A DNA stretch of 64,000 bases from Streptomyces cylindrosporus. GTDB taxonomy: Bacteria; Actinomycetota; Actinomycetes; Streptomycetales; Streptomycetaceae. Shown here one piece after another: positions 33,092-41,561 of this stretch. The DNA lies in NCBI RefSeq assembly GCF_022698165.1, contig NZ_JALDAY010000002.1, forward strand, positions 310,001 through 374,000, read 5' to 3'. How positions within the stretch are numbered: the stretch's first letter is position 1; every line of letters begins with the position of its first letter. Both the position numbers and the translations under genes were made by a program. The notes beneath the pieces were generated by a model that ran no database searches, had not been told where the DNA came from, and saw only the letters and a program-made list of their open reading frames with translations.

Positions 33092-34318
33092 TCAGACCTC
33101 GCCCACAAGATCAAGGTCTTCCCGGCTCGTCTTCGCAGCGATCTCCGGAACGGGCCATTCGTGGTCAGGTACATACCCGACACCCCGCCACCAAGGATCG
33201 ACAGGCAGCACCCCGGCCGGCTCGAACGGCTGCCCCGGCACAGGAAGCGCAACCGCCTGCCCCACCGCATCAGCAGCGGCCTTCGTCCACTCACCAGGCT
33301 CGGCCCACGGATGGAACGCCAGGTTGAAGGTCCCCCAGTGGATGGGCAGCAGTACCCCACCCGGCTCGCCTTGCTGCAGGTCAAGGTGCGATTGAACGCC
33401 CTGCAGAGGGCTCATGTGAATGTCCGGCCACGCACCCGGCACCGGCGTAGAATCCGTGTGGTTCTTGGGCCAGAAGTCGGAGTACGCACCGATCTGGATC
33501 ATCGTGGCGTCGAACGGACCGTGCTCGGCGCCGATGTCCTTGAAGCCCTCGAAGTACCCGGTGTCGCCGCTGTGGTAGATCCGGTGCTCCTCGCCGGCGA
33601 CGGACCAGGACGCCCACAGTGTGTGCTGGGTGTTGCGCAGCCCTCGGCCGCAGAAGTGGCGGGCCGGGGTCGCCGTCAGGGTCAGCCCGCCGACCTTGGT
33701 CGCCTCGTGCCAGTCCAGCTCGCGGATCCGGTCGGCGGAGACACCCCAGAGTTCGAGGTGCTCGCCCACCCCGAGCGGCACGGCGAACAGCGTGTCCGTG
33801 CCGGCCAGCGCCTTGATCGTGGGCAGGTCCAGGTGGTCGTAGTGGTCGTGCGAGATGACGACGACGTCGACCGCGCCGAGCGCGGCGAGCGGCACCGGCA
33901 CGGGGTGCAGCCGCTTGGGCCCGACGAAGGAGAACGGGGAGCAGCGCTCACCCCACACGGGGTCGAAGAGCACCCGCTGTCCGTCGATCTCCGCGAGCAC
34001 GCTGGAGTGCCCCATCCAGGTCAGCCGCAGCCCGGTGGCGGGCGGCTTCGCGATGTCGGCGAGCGTGGTGGCGTCCACCGGGATGTTGCCCTTGGGGGCG
34101 CGCCGGGGCCGCTCGTCCTTGTCGAAGTAGACCTTCGCGAAGTCCAGGGCGGAAGCGGAGGGGCGGGTCCGGGTGGTGCCCCCGGGGTTCTGGAAGACCC
34201 CGTCCTTGAAGTGCGGTGATCTGCGGATACGAGCGAGGCGCTCACCGCTCGGGTCCGCGCCGAAGGCCGCGGGCTGCAGCGCGCGGAGCCCGGAGCTCAG
34301 GGGACGGAAACCGGACAC
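33092..34318 (-). CDS. Metallo-beta-lactamase-fold hydrolase (UlaG/NAPE-PLD-like)
   Basis: A 408-residue metal-dependent hydrolase. The zinc motif HxHxDH is SHDHYDHLD near residue 157; further ligands are in ARHFCGRG, HSGDTGYF and LPIHWGTFN. The overall order matches the NAPE-PLD / UlaG-like group, which acts on phosphodiesters or lactones. No signal peptide is visible. GGAGG lies 4 nt before the GTG start at 34318. It is divergent from the acyl-CoA dehydrogenase operon, with a palindrome in the shared promoter region. Confidence 0.88.
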   Translation of the reverse strand: MSGFRPLSSGLRALQPAAFGADPSGERLARIRRSPHFKDGVFQNPGGTTRTRPSASALDFAKVYFDKDERPRRAPKGNIPVDATTLADIAKPPATGLRLTWMGHSSVLAEIDGQRVLFDPVWGERCSPFSFVGPKRLHPVPVPLAALGAVDVVVISHDHYDHLDLPTIKALAGTDTLFAVPLGVGEHLELWGVSADRIRELDWHEATKVGGLTLTATPARHFCGRGLRNTQHTLWASWSVAGEEHRIYHSGDTGYFEGFKDIGAEHGPFDATMIQIGAYSDFWPKNHTDSTPVPGAWPDIHMSPLQGVQSHLDLQQGEPGGVLLPIHWGTFNLAFHPWAEPGEWTKAAADAVGQAVALPVPGQPFEPAGVLPVDPWWRGVGYVPDHEWPVPEIAAKTSREDLDLVGEV

Positions 34319-34502
34319 GGTACCTCCAGGTGGAGTCGGTGAGGCGTTCCATTATGGTCCGCTCCTCCGACAACACCCCTGTCGTCCGAGTCCTGCCGGG
34401 TGCTTTCCAAAGAAAACCCAAAGAAATCCGTCGGCGCGCCGCGGCCTGCTGATGATCCGTTCAGCACGTTGACAGGGGGCCGGGAGACTTTCGATACTGA
34501 CC

Positions 34503-34520
34503 GACGGTTCAGTAACCGTC
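34503..34520. promoter_or_regulatory. Palindromic operator upstream of the acyl-CoA dehydrogenase operon
   Basis: Perfect 7-bp arms GACGGTT (34503-34509) and AACCGTC (34514-34520) around CAGT. It lies 46 bp before the acyl-CoA dehydrogenase start, a likely TetR-type operator near the promoter. The nearest candidate regulator on the same strand is the TetR gene at 39902-40522. Confidence 0.6.
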
Positions 34521-34565
34521 AGTGGGATCAGTGAGTGACCGTTCCCGCGGCCTGTTGGAGGCACC

Positions 34566-35510
34566 ATGTCCGACCTCCCCACCGAGTCGGTCCCGCTCAG
34601 CCGGGAGCAGCGCGACGTCGTGGATCTCAACCTGCTGTGCTCGAACGGCTTCTTCGCCGACCCGGTGCTCGAGCTGGGCACCGAGGAGCAGAAGCGGGAG
34701 TGGCTGACCCCGCTGACCGGCCCGGACACCCCCATGACCGCCCTGGCGACCACCGAGCCGGGCACCGGCTCGGACGCCGCCTCGGTCGTCACGACGGCCC
34801 GCCGTGCGGACGACGGCTGTCTGCTCAGCGGCCAGAAGGCGTGGATCTCCAACGCGGGCGAGGCCGAGCAGTACGTCGTGTTCGCCAAGACCGACCCGGC
34901 GCGGCGCTCGCGCGGGGTGAGCGCGTTCCTGCTGCGCAAGGGCACCGAGGGCGTCTCCTTCGGTCAGCCGGTGAAGAAGATGGGCCAGCGCGCGATCGTG
35001 TGCCGGGAGGTCTTCCTCCAGGACGCCTTCGCGCCCGAGGAGCACCGGCTCGGCGCGGAGGGGCGGGGCTTCCACGGGCTGATGCGGACCTTCGACATCT
35101 CGCGCACGGTGCTGGGCGCGGCCGCGACCGGCGTGGCGCGGGCCGCGTACGAGTACGCGCGTGACTACGCGCGCGGGCGGCAGCAGTTCGGCAGGCCGAT
35201 CGTCGAGCACCAGGCCGTCGCGTTCCGGCTCGCCGACATGCGCACGCGCGTGGAGCAGTCCCGGCTGATGACCTGGCGGTCCGCGCGGCGCCTGGACGCC
35301 GGCCTGGACGCGACCGTCGAGGCGGCCATGGCGAAGCTGACGGCGTCCGAGACCGCCGCGTACCGCACCTGGGCGGCCGTGCGGACGCTGGGCGGCTGGG
35401 GCTACTCGCGCGAGTTCCCGGTGGAGCAGTGGATGCGGGCCGCCAAGCCGGAGGAGATCGAGGAAGGCACCTTGGACATCATGCGGCTCGTGACCTCGCG
35501 GAGCCTGTGA
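34566..35510 (+). CDS. Acyl-CoA dehydrogenase with an internal deletion in the N-terminal domain
   Basis: FAD-dependent acyl-CoA dehydrogenase of 314 residues, about 65-75 shorter than the usual 380. The gene starts normally (GGAGG, ATG) with LSREQRDVVD, the first helix of the family. It then passes directly at about 34625 to LNLLCSNGFFADPVLELGTEEQKREWL, a segment normally 70 residues further on. The missing part is most of the alpha-helical N-terminal domain that helps bind the acyl chain. The middle beta domain (TEPGTGSDAAS) and C-terminal domain with the catalytic-Glu segment (EEIEEGTLDIMR) are intact. The deletion is in frame, so a protein is made but may be inactive. Its stop overlaps the TPP-enzyme ATG. 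Confidence 0.8.
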   Translation: MSDLPTESVPLSREQRDVVDLNLLCSNGFFADPVLELGTEEQKREWLTPLTGPDTPMTALATTEPGTGSDAASVVTTARRADDGCLLSGQKAWISNAGEAEQYVVFAKTDPARRSRGVSAFLLRKGTEGVSFGQPVKKMGQRAIVCREVFLQDAFAPEEHRLGAEGRGFHGLMRTFDISRTVLGAAATGVARAAYEYARDYARGRQQFGRPIVEHQAVAFRLADMRTRVEQSRLMTWRSARRLDAGLDATVEAAMAKLTASETAAYRTWAAVRTLGGWGYSREFPVEQWMRAAKPEEIEEGTLDIMRLVTSRSL

Positions 35511-37118
35511 TGGGCGCGGGCCCCTTCAGGAGCCTGGCGAAGGGCGGGCTCCTGACCGGCGGCGAGGCCGTGGTCCGCGCCCTGTGCGGGCACGGTGTCA
35601 CCCAGGCATTCGGCATCCCGGGCACGCACAACCTGGAGGTCTACCGGCACCTCGCGTCCTATGGGATACGGCATGTGACGCCCCGTCACGAACAGGGCGC
35701 CGGTTACGCCGCCGACGGGTACGCGCGCGTGACGGGCCGCCCCGGCGTCGTCCTCACCACGACGGGTCCCGCCCTGCTCAACGCGGCGGCGGCCGTCGGC
35801 CAGGCGTACTCGGACAGCGTGCCCCTGCTCGTCGTCTCCCCCGGCATGCCGCTGCGCCATCCACGCCTGTCCACGGGCCTGTTGCACGAGATGCGCAGCC
35901 AGACGGAGGCCCTGCGGGGCGTGGCCGCGTTCAGCCACCGCGTCTCGTCCGTCGCCGAGATCGACTCGGCGGTGGCGCGCGCGTTCACCCTGTTCCGTAC
36001 GGGACGGCCGCGGCCCGCACACATCGAGATCCCGCTGGACCTCCTGGAGGCGGCGGAGCCCCTGGGACCCGTACGGCTGTCTCCGCCCGTCCCGCGGCCG
36101 GTCCCCGCCGTACGGGAAGCCGCGCGGGTCCTCGCCGGGGCGCAGCGACCCGCGCTGGTGCTCGGCGGCGGCGCGCGCAACGCCGGGGCCGCCTGCCTCG
36201 CCCTCGCCGAGAGACTCGGCACTGCGGTCGTCACCACGGCCAACGGCAAGGGCACCGTCCCTGAGACGCACCCGCTGTCGCTCGGGGTCTCGCTGCACAG
36301 CCCGGCGGTCCAGAAGTGGCTCGCCACCCGGGACGTCGTGCTCGCCGTCGGCACCGAGCTGGCCGAGTCCGATTTCTGGACTCTCCCGCCCCGGCTCGAC
36401 GGCACCCTGGTCCGCGTCGACATCGACCCCGACCAGATGCACGCGGGCACACCGGCGGACGTACCGCTCGTCGGGGACGCGCGAGCCGTCCTCGAAGCCC
36501 TGCTGCCCGAACTGCCGCTCCACGCGCGCGTACCGGACGACGTCACCGCCCTCCGCGCCACCCGCGACGCCGAGACCGCCGCGCGCGACGCGCGCTGGAT
36601 CCCGTACCTGAAGGCGATGCGTTCCGTGCTCGCCGAGGACGCGGTCGTCACCTCCGACAGCGCCCAGTGCTGCTACTACGGCGCTCTCCCCCACCTCCCC
36701 GTCGGCCCCACCGGCCGCTACCTCCACCCCACCGGCTTCGGCACCCTCGGCTACGCCCTGCCCGCCGCGATCGGTGCCAAGGTGGCGCGGCCCGGCCGGC
36801 AGGTGGTGGCGCTCAGCGGCGACGGCGGCCTGCAGTTCACCGTGCAGGAACTGGCGACCGCGGCACAGCTCCGACTGCCCTTGCCCATCGTGGTGTTCGA
36901 CAACGGCGGCTACGGCGAGATTCCGCGACGAGATGACGGCGCGCGGCGACACGCCGACCGCCGTCGACCTCCCGCCGGTCGACCTGCCGGCCCTGGCCCG
37001 CGCCTACGGCGGACACGGCACACGCGCGTGCAGCCCGGCGGAACTCCGCCACGCCCTCGCCGAGGCCCTCGACCGGCCCGGCCCCACCCTGATCGTCATC
37101 CCTGAGGAGACCGCATGA
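35510..37118 (+). pseudogene. Thiamine-diphosphate-dependent enzyme (acetolactate synthase-like), frameshifted near the C-terminus
   Basis: Acetolactate-synthase/benzoylformate-decarboxylase-type enzyme. N-terminal PYR domain (GIPGTHNLEVYRHL, HEQGAGYAADGYARVTG), central domain (ALVLGGGARNAG) and C-terminal TPP domain (ALSGDGGLQFTVQELATA) are clear. After VVFDNGGYGEI the frame breaks. One extra C at 36923-36924 shifts the rest out of frame, and removing it restores RDEMTARGDTPTAVDL and the family ending, with a stop at 37116-37118. Without repair the frame runs to 37105 with an Arg-rich nonsense tail, losing roughly 65 C-terminal residues. It is a mutation or a sequencing error. ATG at 35510 overlaps the previous stop. 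Confidence 0.8.
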
Positions 37119-37137
37119 CCGAGGAGACCGCATGACC
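37104..37137 (+). repeat. 17-bp perfect tandem duplication over ribosome site and start codon
   Basis: GAGGAGACCGCATGACC occurs twice back to back (37104-37120 and 37121-37137). Each unit contains a GAGGAG ribosome site and an ATG. The first unit holds the stop of the TPP-enzyme gene and an out-of-frame ATG (37115). The second holds the real start of the next gene (37132). It looks like a replication-slippage duplication that separated two genes which formerly overlapped. Confidence 0.85.
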
Positions 37138-38310
37138 GCCCCCCTGATGTCGCTCACCTGGACCGACCATGTCACCGGCCGCCAGGGCTTCCTGGTCGTC
37201 GACCGCCTGGTGCGCGGCGTCTCCAGCGGCGGACTGCGGATGCGCGAGGGCTGCACGCTCGACGAGGTCGCCGGCCTCGCCCGCGGCATGACCATGAAGG
37301 AGGCGCTGCACTACAACCCCGAGGGCCGTTACATCCCGCTGGGCGGCGCCAAGGGCGGCATCGACTGCGACCCCCAGGACCCGGGGTCGTACGGACTCCT
37401 TGTGCGCTACCTGCGGGCCATGAAGCCGTACATCGAGACCTTCTGGACCACCGGCGAGGACCTCGGCCTCACCCAGGACCTGGTGGACCGGGCGGCGGCG
37501 GAGGCGGGGCTGGTCTCCTCCATCCAGGCGGTCTACCCGCTGCTCGACAATGAGGCGACGGCCCGTCGGCGACTGGCGGACGCTTTCGCGATCGAGGTGG
37601 ACGGCATCGGCCTCGACGAGCTGGCCGGCGGCTGCGGGGTGGCCGAGTCGGCGCTGGCGGCCCTGGACCGGGCCGGTGTGCCGTACGAGGGCACCCGGGT
37701 CGCCGTGCAGGGGCTGGGCACGATGGGCGGGGCCACGGCACGCTTCCTCGCGCGCGCGGGCCTCACGGTCGTCGCCGTCGCCGACATCAAGGGCACGATC
37801 GCCAACCCGGCCGGCCTGGACGTCGAGGCGCTGCTCGCGGCACGCGACGCGTACGGCACCGTGGACCGGGCGGCACTGCGTTCCGGGGACCGTGAACTGC
37901 CCGGTGACGCCTGGCTGTCCGCCGAGGCGGAGGTGCTGGTGCCGGCGGCCGTCTCGTACGCGATCGACATCACCAACCAGGAGCGGATCACGGCCCGTTG
38001 GATCGTCGAGGCGGCCAACATGCCGGTGCTGCCGGAGGCGGAGCAACTGCTCGCGGCCCGGGGTGTCACCGTGCTGCCGGACGTCGTCGTCAACTCCGGT
38101 ACGAACGCGTGGTGGTGGTGGACCCTGTTCGGCGACATCGACGCCGACGCGGACGAGGCGTTCGCCCACACGCGCCGCTCGATGCGGGCCCTGGTCGAAC
38201 AGATGCTGACGCGAGCGGAGGCCGACGGGACGACCCCGAGGACGGCCGCGCATGCGATCGTCGCGGACCGGCTGCCGGTGATCGCGGAGCGGTTCGGGTG
38301 GTATCGGTGA
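37132..38310 (+). CDS. Glu/Leu/Phe/Val dehydrogenase family protein
   Basis: NAD(P)-dependent amino-acid dehydrogenase, 392 residues. The catalytic Lys region GGAKGGIDCDP is near residue 80. The nucleotide-binding part shows RVAVQGLGTMGGATARFLAR near residue 190, and VEAANMPVLPEAEQLLAARGV and VVNSGTNAWWWW complete the family. It deaminates or aminates an alpha-keto acid. The operon context (acyl-CoA dehydrogenase, TPP enzyme, acyl-CoA ligase) suggests breakdown of a branched or aromatic amino acid or its keto acid. It follows the TPP-enzyme gene with a duplicated ribosome site. This gene itself looks intact. Confidence 0.87.
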   Translation: MTAPLMSLTWTDHVTGRQGFLVVDRLVRGVSSGGLRMREGCTLDEVAGLARGMTMKEALHYNPEGRYIPLGGAKGGIDCDPQDPGSYGLLVRYLRAMKPYIETFWTTGEDLGLTQDLVDRAAAEAGLVSSIQAVYPLLDNEATARRRLADAFAIEVDGIGLDELAGGCGVAESALAALDRAGVPYEGTRVAVQGLGTMGGATARFLARAGLTVVAVADIKGTIANPAGLDVEALLAARDAYGTVDRAALRSGDRELPGDAWLSAEAEVLVPAAVSYAIDITNQERITARWIVEAANMPVLPEAEQLLAARGVTVLPDVVVNSGTNAWWWWTLFGDIDADADEAFAHTRRSMRALVEQMLTRAEADGTTPRTAAHAIVADRLPVIAERFGWYR

Positions 38311-38331
38311 CGGGGGATGGGGGGCGGGGGT

Positions 38332-38470
38332 GGGGGACTGCTCGCTGAGGGGACGGGGGTGGGGGGACTGCTCGCTGGAGGGGCGGGGGCGTGGGGACCT
38401 GCTCGCTGGAGGGGTGGAGGCAGGAGACCTGCTCGGCGGAGAGGCGGAAGCCGGGGACCTGCCCGCATCG
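38332..38470 (+). repeat. Five-unit 30-bp tandem repeat
   Basis: The core GGGGAC(T/C)TGCTCGCTG recurs at exact 30-bp spacing, with GAC at 38336, 38366, 38396, 38426 and 38456, each followed by a G-rich spacer. Units 1-3 are most alike; units 4-5 are more diverged. The period is a multiple of three, and one frame would encode a 10-residue Gly/Leu/Arg repeat, but no start or ribosome site supports translation. It fills the gap between the dehydrogenase and the broken ATP-grasp gene. Confidence 0.85.
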
Positions 38471-38563
38471 AACAGGCCGCCAACGGCACTCACCTCGGCC
38501 GCCCGGCTCACCGGCACGCCCCCGCACCCGCACCCGCACCCACCACCGACCGCGCCGACCGCC

Positions 38564-39241
38564 CCGTACCGCATCCGTCACGGCAGCTACGAGACCCTCC
38601 GCGAACTCCTCGCCTCCCACGGACTGACCTTCCCCGCCGCCGAGTTCGTGCCGGACGCGGAGCAAGCCGTCGAGGCCACGCACCGCGTCCCGTCGGCGTC
38701 GGCTACCCCCTGGTCCTCAAGGCGATGGGCCTGGCCCACAAGACGGAGGCCGGCGGGGTGGCCCTGGGTCTCGCCGACGAGGAGGCTCTGCGGGCCGCCT
38801 TCGGCCGGATGCGCGCGGCCACCGCTGCCGGGCGCTACGTCGTGGAGGCCATGGCGACACCGCCGTACGCTCATGAACTCATCGTCGGCGTTCGCCGTGC
38901 CCCCTCCTTCGGCCCGGTCGCCCTGGTGGGGACCGGCGGTGTCACCGCGGAGCTCCTCGCAGACACGGCAGTCGCCCTGGCCCCGCTGACGCACGCACGC
39001 GCGCGCCCCGCTGCTCGAACTGCGTCACGCGCCCCTGCTGACCGGCTGGCGCGGCGCCCCGCCCGTCCACCTGGACGCGGCGGCCGCCGCCGTGTGCGCC
39101 GTGGCCCGCGCCGCAGCCGCGCATCCGGAACTCGGCGACCTGGAGGTCAATCCGCTCCTGGTGCATCCCGGCGGCCCGCTCGCCCTAGACGCGCACGCCC
39201 TCCTGCGGGACCCGAACTCGTCATACCCTGCCGGGAATTGA
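38564..39241 (+). pseudogene. Frameshifted ATP-grasp acyl-CoA ligase (ADP-forming acetyl-CoA synthetase-type domain)
   Basis: Three consecutive pieces in changing frames give one ATP-grasp domain. The first (about 38564-38690) is YRIRHGSYETLRELLASHGLTFPAAEFV. The second (38697-38990) is GVGYPLVLKAMGLAHKTEAGG and ELIVGVRRAPSFGPVALVGTGGV. The third (39005-39241) is PLLTGWRGAPPVHLD and GDLEVNPLLV. The two shifts compensate: one base missing near 38690, one extra near 39000. It represents the small-domain subunit of an acyl-CoA ligase, or the second half of a larger gene; no clear start exists upstream, where the tandem repeat lies. Either sequencing error or real decay; I call it a pseudogene. 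Confidence 0.75.
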
Positions 39242-39303
39242 GACCAGGGACCGGCGGCACGAGAGTCGAGGGCATACAGAGCTCATCGCACAGGAGGAGC
39301 ACC

Positions 39304-39723
39304 ATGCCCGCCATCGACGCGCAGGATCTGGCCGACCGCTACATCGGCATGTGGAACGACCCCGACCCGGAGAGCCGCCGCAAGACCGTGCTCGACCTGT
39401 GGGCGGAGGACGGGGAGCACATCCTGCTGCCGCCGCAGCAGATGCACGACCAGGCGGTGGCCCTCGGTTTCGCCACCGCCGCGCTGGAGGCCCGGGGGCA
39501 CGACGAGCTGCACGCGCGCGTGACGCGTGCGTACGAGGAGTTCGTCGCGCCGGGTACGTTCGTCTTCCGCCTTCAGGAGGCGCCCCGGCAGGTGCGGGAC
39601 GTGGTCACGTTCCGCTGGGAGGCCTTCCAGCGGGAGGAAGGCCAAGTGACCGGAGGCGGCCGGGACTTCCTGGTGCTGGACGAGGCCGGCCGCATCCGGT
39701 TCGACTACCAGTTCCCGGACTGA
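39304..39723 (+). CDS. SnoaL/NTF2-like small protein
   Basis: A 139-residue NTF2-fold protein (nuclear transport factor 2 / SnoaL-like), with DLADRYIGMWNDPDPESRRKTV at the start, LWAEDGEHILLPPQQ, and the closing strand FLVLDEAGRIRFDYQF. Members act as small isomerases, hydrolases or ligand-binding proteins; specific function is unknown. A good AGGAGGAGC ribosome site precedes the ATG. It lies 62 bp after the broken ATP-grasp gene and 180 bp before a TetR gene. Confidence 0.82.
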   Translation: MPAIDAQDLADRYIGMWNDPDPESRRKTVLDLWAEDGEHILLPPQQMHDQAVALGFATAALEARGHDELHARVTRAYEEFVAPGTFVFRLQEAPRQVRDVVTFRWEAFQREEGQVTGGGRDFLVLDEAGRIRFDYQFPD

Positions 39724-39901
39724 CCCGGCCCCTTCAGGCCGAGGCCCGCCGCGATGCCGCCGCACACCGCGCCGAAGCCGCTCGGCGTGACCGTGCCGTC
39801 GACCGCGAGCCGGGTCAAGACGCACGGGCCGCCCTGGACCGGAACCGGTCACATGGTGGCCTCGACCGGCACCACCGGCGGCGACGCAATAGGGTGGCCG
39901 C

Positions 39902-40522
39902 GTGGCGAGAGTGCGGTTGAGCGTGGCGGAGCGGCGTGAGGAGTTGCTGCGGGCCGCCATCGAGCAGATCGAGGCGCGGGGCGTGGCGGCGGTCAGGATC
40001 GCCGACGTGGCCTCGGCGCTCGGGGTGAGCAACGCGCTGGTGCTGTACCACTTCTCGACGAAGGAGAAACTGGTCGCCGCCGCGTTCACCTACGCCGCCG
40101 AGGACGACCTCGCCCATCTGCGCAAGCTGCTCGGACGCCGTACGACGGCGCTGCGGCGACTGCGTGCGGCGGTGCGCTGGTACGCGCCGACCGGGCAGGC
40201 CAAGGGCTGGCGGCTGTGGATCGAGGGCTGGGCGGCGGCGCTGCGCGAGCCCGCGCTGCAGGAGGTCACCCGGGACCTCGACCGGCAGTGGAAGGCGGCG
40301 CTCGCGGAGGTCATCGCGGAGGGCGTGGCGGCGGACGAGTTCCGCTGCCCGGACCCGACCGGCACGGCCCTGCGCCTGACGGCCCTGCTGGACGGACTCG
40401 CCGTCCAGCTGACCTCGTACACCGGCACCGTCTCGCGGACGCGGGCGCAGGAGTGGGTGGACGAGGCACTGGCCCGCGAACTGGGGCTGGCGCGGGAGGC
40501 GTTGACCGCGTCGGAGCGGTGA
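39902..40522 (+). CDS. TetR family regulator (BetI-like C-terminal type)
   Basis: Regulator of 206 residues. The helix-turn-helix (about residues 10-55) includes GVAAVRIADVASALGVSNALVLYHFSTKEKLVAAAF. The C-terminal domain with AVRWYAPTGQAKGWRLWIEGWAAALREPAL is like the BetI-type C-terminal dimerisation domain. It starts with GTG at 39902. As the only regulator next to the acyl-CoA/TPP/dehydrogenase genes, it may bind the palindrome at 34503-34520, but this is an inference from location. Confidence 0.83.
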   Translation: MARVRLSVAERREELLRAAIEQIEARGVAAVRIADVASALGVSNALVLYHFSTKEKLVAAAFTYAAEDDLAHLRKLLGRRTTALRRLRAAVRWYAPTGQAKGWRLWIEGWAAALREPALQEVTRDLDRQWKAALAEVIAEGVAADEFRCPDPTGTALRLTALLDGLAVQLTSYTGTVSRTRAQEWVDEALARELGLAREALTASER

Positions 40523-40536
40523 GCCCCGGCTCCGCT

Positions 40537-40627
40537 CTCACGTCACCGAGGCTCACGCCATCGCCATCGCCATCGCCATCACAGCTCACGCCATCGCGGC
40601 TCACGTCACCGACGCTCACGCCATCGC
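40537..40627. repeat. 28-bp direct repeat with a 6-bp microsatellite between
   Basis: CTCACGTCACCGASGCTCACGCCATCGC occurs at 40537-40564 and 40600-40627 with one mismatch. Between them CATCGC is repeated three times, followed by a fourth diverged CATCAC copy (40558-40581). It lies in the space between the convergent TetR and SGNH genes. Two copies with an irregular spacer make it a slippage product and not a CRISPR. Confidence 0.75.
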
Positions 40628-40631
40628 AAGC

Positions 40632-41459
40632 TCAAGCCACCGAAGCGATCCGGCTCTTGATGTCCTGCGGCGACAGCGCGCCCTTCGCCGTGACGTGGTC
40701 GCCCGAGGACTCGCCGCGCAGTCGCCGTCCGATCCACGGCACGAGGTACTCGCGCGCCCAGTGAACGTCGTCCCGCCGGACGTCGAGGGTGCCGCGCGGC
40801 GGCAGCGGCGGCCAGGGCTGGTCGGGGTCGGCCGGGACCTCCAGGCCCAGGACCTGGCCCGCGCGCAGCGCCACGCGCGTGTGCCCCTCGGGAGAGAGGT
40901 GCAGCCGGTCGCCGTCCCAGGCCCTGCGGTCCTGCACGGTCTTCAGGGACCACAGGTCGAGCACGGGGCAGCCGTACCGGTCGGCGATGGCGCGGACGTG
41001 CCCGTTGTACGTGGCGATCTTGCCGCGCAGATGCTTGAGCACGGGCACGCCGCGGGTGTCGAACCCGGTCGTCACCATGACGGTGCCGACGGCCTCGGTG
41101 AGCCGTACGACGGCCCGCTCGAAGCGCTCGGCGACCTCGTCGGGGTCGGTGCCGGGCCGGATGATGTCGTTGCCGCCCGCACAGAAGGAGACCAGGTCCG
41201 GCGCCAGTTCGAGCGCCTTCGGGACCTGGTCCGCCACGATCTGGTCGAGCAGTTTGCCGCGCACGGCGAGGTTGGTGTAGTCGAAGTCGCCCTCGGGCCT
41301 GCGGTCCGCGAGCAGCACCGCGAACCGGTCGGCCCAGCCGACGAACGCCCCGTCGGGGCCGGGGTCGCCGACGCCCTCGGTGAAGCTGTCCCCCACCGCA
41401 ACGTACGACCCGATCACTGATCTGCTGTCACTCTTCGAATCGTCTGCCACGCGGTCCAT
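40632..41459 (-). CDS. SGNH/GDSL-family esterase
   Basis: Hydrolase of 275 residues with all four blocks: block I YVAVGDSFTEGVGDP (nucleophile Ser), Gly in NLAVRGKLLDQI, Asn in SFCAGGNDIIRPG, and block V DRLHLSPEGHTRVA with catalytic Asp/His. No signal peptide, so cytoplasmic esterase or deacylase. This is a conserved Streptomyces type. The ATG at 41459 follows AAGGTGA. It stands alone with about 100 bp before the next gene on the same strand. Confidence 0.88.
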   Translation of the reverse strand: MDRVADDSKSDSRSVIGSYVAVGDSFTEGVGDPGPDGAFVGWADRFAVLLADRRPEGDFDYTNLAVRGKLLDQIVADQVPKALELAPDLVSFCAGGNDIIRPGTDPDEVAERFERAVVRLTEAVGTVMVTTGFDTRGVPVLKHLRGKIATYNGHVRAIADRYGCPVLDLWSLKTVQDRRAWDGDRLHLSPEGHTRVALRAGQVLGLEVPADPDQPWPPLPPRGTLDVRRDDVHWAREYLVPWIGRRLRGESSGDHVTAKGALSPQDIKSRIASVA

Positions 41460-41561
41460 GATTCACCTTCGAATGTGACCTACGCGACCGTAAGCAGGGG
41501 TTGACGGGCGGTGAGATAAGCCACTTCCCAAGGATTCCCCAAGCCAGGAATAACTCTCCGA

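Noticed and set aside
40537..40627. Repeat pair considered as a small CRISPR array
   Set aside because: Only two repeats, the spacer is itself a 6-bp microsatellite, and no cas genes are in the window.
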